Part shown: positions 62,383-64,000 of the stretch, one piece after another
How positions within the stretch are numbered: position 1 is the stretch's first letter
Layout of the letters: each line of letters starts with the position of its first letter
Assembly (NCBI GenBank): GCA_023333565.1
Contig: JAJKFH010002749.1
Coordinates: forward strand, 1-64,000
Source of the DNA: Puffinus mauretanicus
Taxonomy: Eukaryota; Chordata; Aves; Procellariiformes; Procellariidae
Length of the DNA: 64,000 nucleotides
Reading direction: 5' to 3'
Notes under the pieces: generated by a model
Told to the model about the DNA's origin: nothing
Seen by the model: the letters and a program-made list of their open reading frames with translations, nothing else
Database searches by the model: none
Position numbers and translations under genes: made by a program

Positions 62383-64000
62383 TTAGACCCTGGCCCTGCT
62401 GCCTCCGTAAGAAAACTTTAGACACTTATCTAGCTGACAAAAGCACATGGGAAACAGTCACTTCAAGTGAGGAAAATTTAAATTGCATATCACAGACATC
62501 AAGAGAGAAGCGTATTAACCAGTAGAACAACTAGCTAGGTGGAATAACCATGGAGAATATCTTTTCAAAAACAAGACCAGGTATTTTTCTGTGACATATG
62601 CTCCATTCACTTCCAGTAAATGTCATCAGACTTCACACAGGAATCACTTGCTAAAATTCTGAGGTTTATTTTGCATGGGAAGTCAGACATGCCGATCACA
62701 ATAATGGCTCCTTCTGGCCCCAAAATCTACAAATCTATTAAGTCCATGGAACGGTGCCAGTTCATATCCAGCTCCAAATTTGAAGAAGACAGTCCTATAG
62801 TGGTGCTGCTCCTTGTTAGCTGTACCAACCTCTGTGTTATGTTTATCATTCAGTAGATGACAAATACAAACTCAGCTGCTCAGGTCACTGCCCAGGGAGT
62901 TTATCAGACAATATTTTTTAAAAGGTCTGGCTCAGAAAAAAGTATGTGCTATTCTAAAACCAGATGTGGAAACATTAAAAAGAGGATAGAGCCTGACAGA
63001 AGGGGCAAGAACTGTTTAAGCAGAAGACACATGGGAAAGAAAACAGTGTTTTCTTGTTTCCCCTAAAATGGCTGTCCGAGGTGTCAGAAGAGCACTTTAC
63101 ACGAAGACGGGGAAACCCCTGAAAAAGTCCTCCAGCACACCACCGTGTGATGTGCGGAGGAGGTCAGACACCTCACTTCAAGATGTGTGAGCAACACATG
63201 GTAACACGTTTCGCACGGCAAGGAAGAACCCTGTTCTCCTTGACATTGAAGCTGCCCAAACCCCAGGCTGCTGTTTTAAAGAAAGCAGACTGCAGAAGTG
63301 TGATTATTTGAATAAACTTTAATTTCTCCAGATTCTGCAAGATGATAATACAACACAAATTCATGAGCTCCTGCAACAAAATAACATGCACCTGCAGTGC
63401 CATTTTTAACCTGTATGTGCTGAATAGAAAGCACTATAAATAAAAATAGCATTCAGAGATGCATTGCTACAGGAGGTACTTAATTTTTGTGACACCTGAT
63501 GGTGCCTTTAACACTACTCATGTCCATGAATTGTACATAAAAGGAACCTGCTGTAAAGTAGATTCATGGTAGCCTGACTTCAGTCAGCTTGGAATGACAA
63601 ATTGAGGCATCATTAAATGCAAATAACTCTCATAACACGTATTCTTAAGATGTAACATAAAAATTACAAGCCTCCATACAGTGCAAAGTATTTATACTGC
63701 AGCCTTCTTTTGCTTAAAGTCACTGCTACACCTGACCTCCTCAAAACTACCTTGACCCTCCTTTGCTCCCAGCAAGAAAGATTTCCCTCTCACCCTTTTA
63801 TTCTTCATGACTTCATTGGAAGTACTGCTCTGCTGCCACTTTGTTTAGACTTGAGCCACATAATTATCTTTTTTCTCATAGGCTCTCTCATGAACCCTTA
63901 TTATGTCAGTAAGAGAGCTGAGCAGCCTTTCGGACAGCTTACGTGATCCAGACCTGTTCTTTGTAAGCGCTCTGATGCAAACACATACAATATTGAAACG
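62383..64000. other. Intergenic or intronic, AT-rich
   Basis: Nothing is recognised; short ORFs only, such as 62620-62856. Confidence 0.4.

Noticed and set aside
1..64000. CRISPR arrays, bacterial operons, rRNA or tRNA genes
   Set aside because: No spaced direct repeats, no operon-like packing of ORFs, and no rRNA segment or tRNA cloverleaf noticed by eye. A tRNAscan run would be needed to exclude single tRNAs.

Overview
This window looks like nuclear DNA of a bird. The main evidence is a set of CR1 non-LTR retrotransposon fragments that carry the avian 3' end (an ATTCTATG-type repeat preceded by the TTGGAAAAGACC-type segment). A solo-LTR-like repeat of a type I recognise from bird genomes, and a multicopy intron-containing TOPORS-like RING-finger family, agree with this. 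There are no bacterial-style operons. Most of the window is AT-rich, gene-poor DNA, with GC-rich islands at the gene copies.

Block A (1-4498) holds one complete copy of a roughly 2.73 kb tandem unit (1-2727), then the first ~325 bp of a second unit, broken by a minus-strand CR1. Block B (14860-21800) has the same layout with one more gene: a 5'-truncated unit, a complete unit, a partial unit broken at the same base by a CR1, then more CR1. Each gene-bearing unit has a promoter with CRE-like octamers, a 5' untranslated exon, a 157 bp intron with a G-quadruplex motif, a second exon encoding a 343-residue RING protein, and an AATAAA signal. The three proteins differ at only a few residues, all in the C-terminal third. 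Between the blocks (11413-12801, minus strand) lies a fourth, diverged, 278-residue family member. Its 5' UTR exon, intron and first ~37 codons are almost identical to the tandem copies, but the rest of its coding sequence is strongly diverged. I read this as gene conversion of the 5' end.

The proteins have a canonical C3HC4 RING at the N-terminus and then a helical segment that matches the conserved post-RING region of TOPORS (a nuclear E3 ubiquitin/SUMO ligase). An acidic Ser-rich stretch and a basic tail follow. They are far shorter than TOPORS and lack its long RS-rich C-terminus. Several members probably act as nuclear E3 ligases. The CRE-like promoter makes germline (testis) expression a reasonable but unproven guess.

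From 22 kb to 64 kb I find no confident gene. That stretch has several CR1 remnants, one LTR-like element, a degenerate reverse-transcriptase-like trace, short microsatellites, and two candidate exons of unknown genes (48117-48316 and around 61999-62382, both + strand). Intergenic stretches are described in the feature list.
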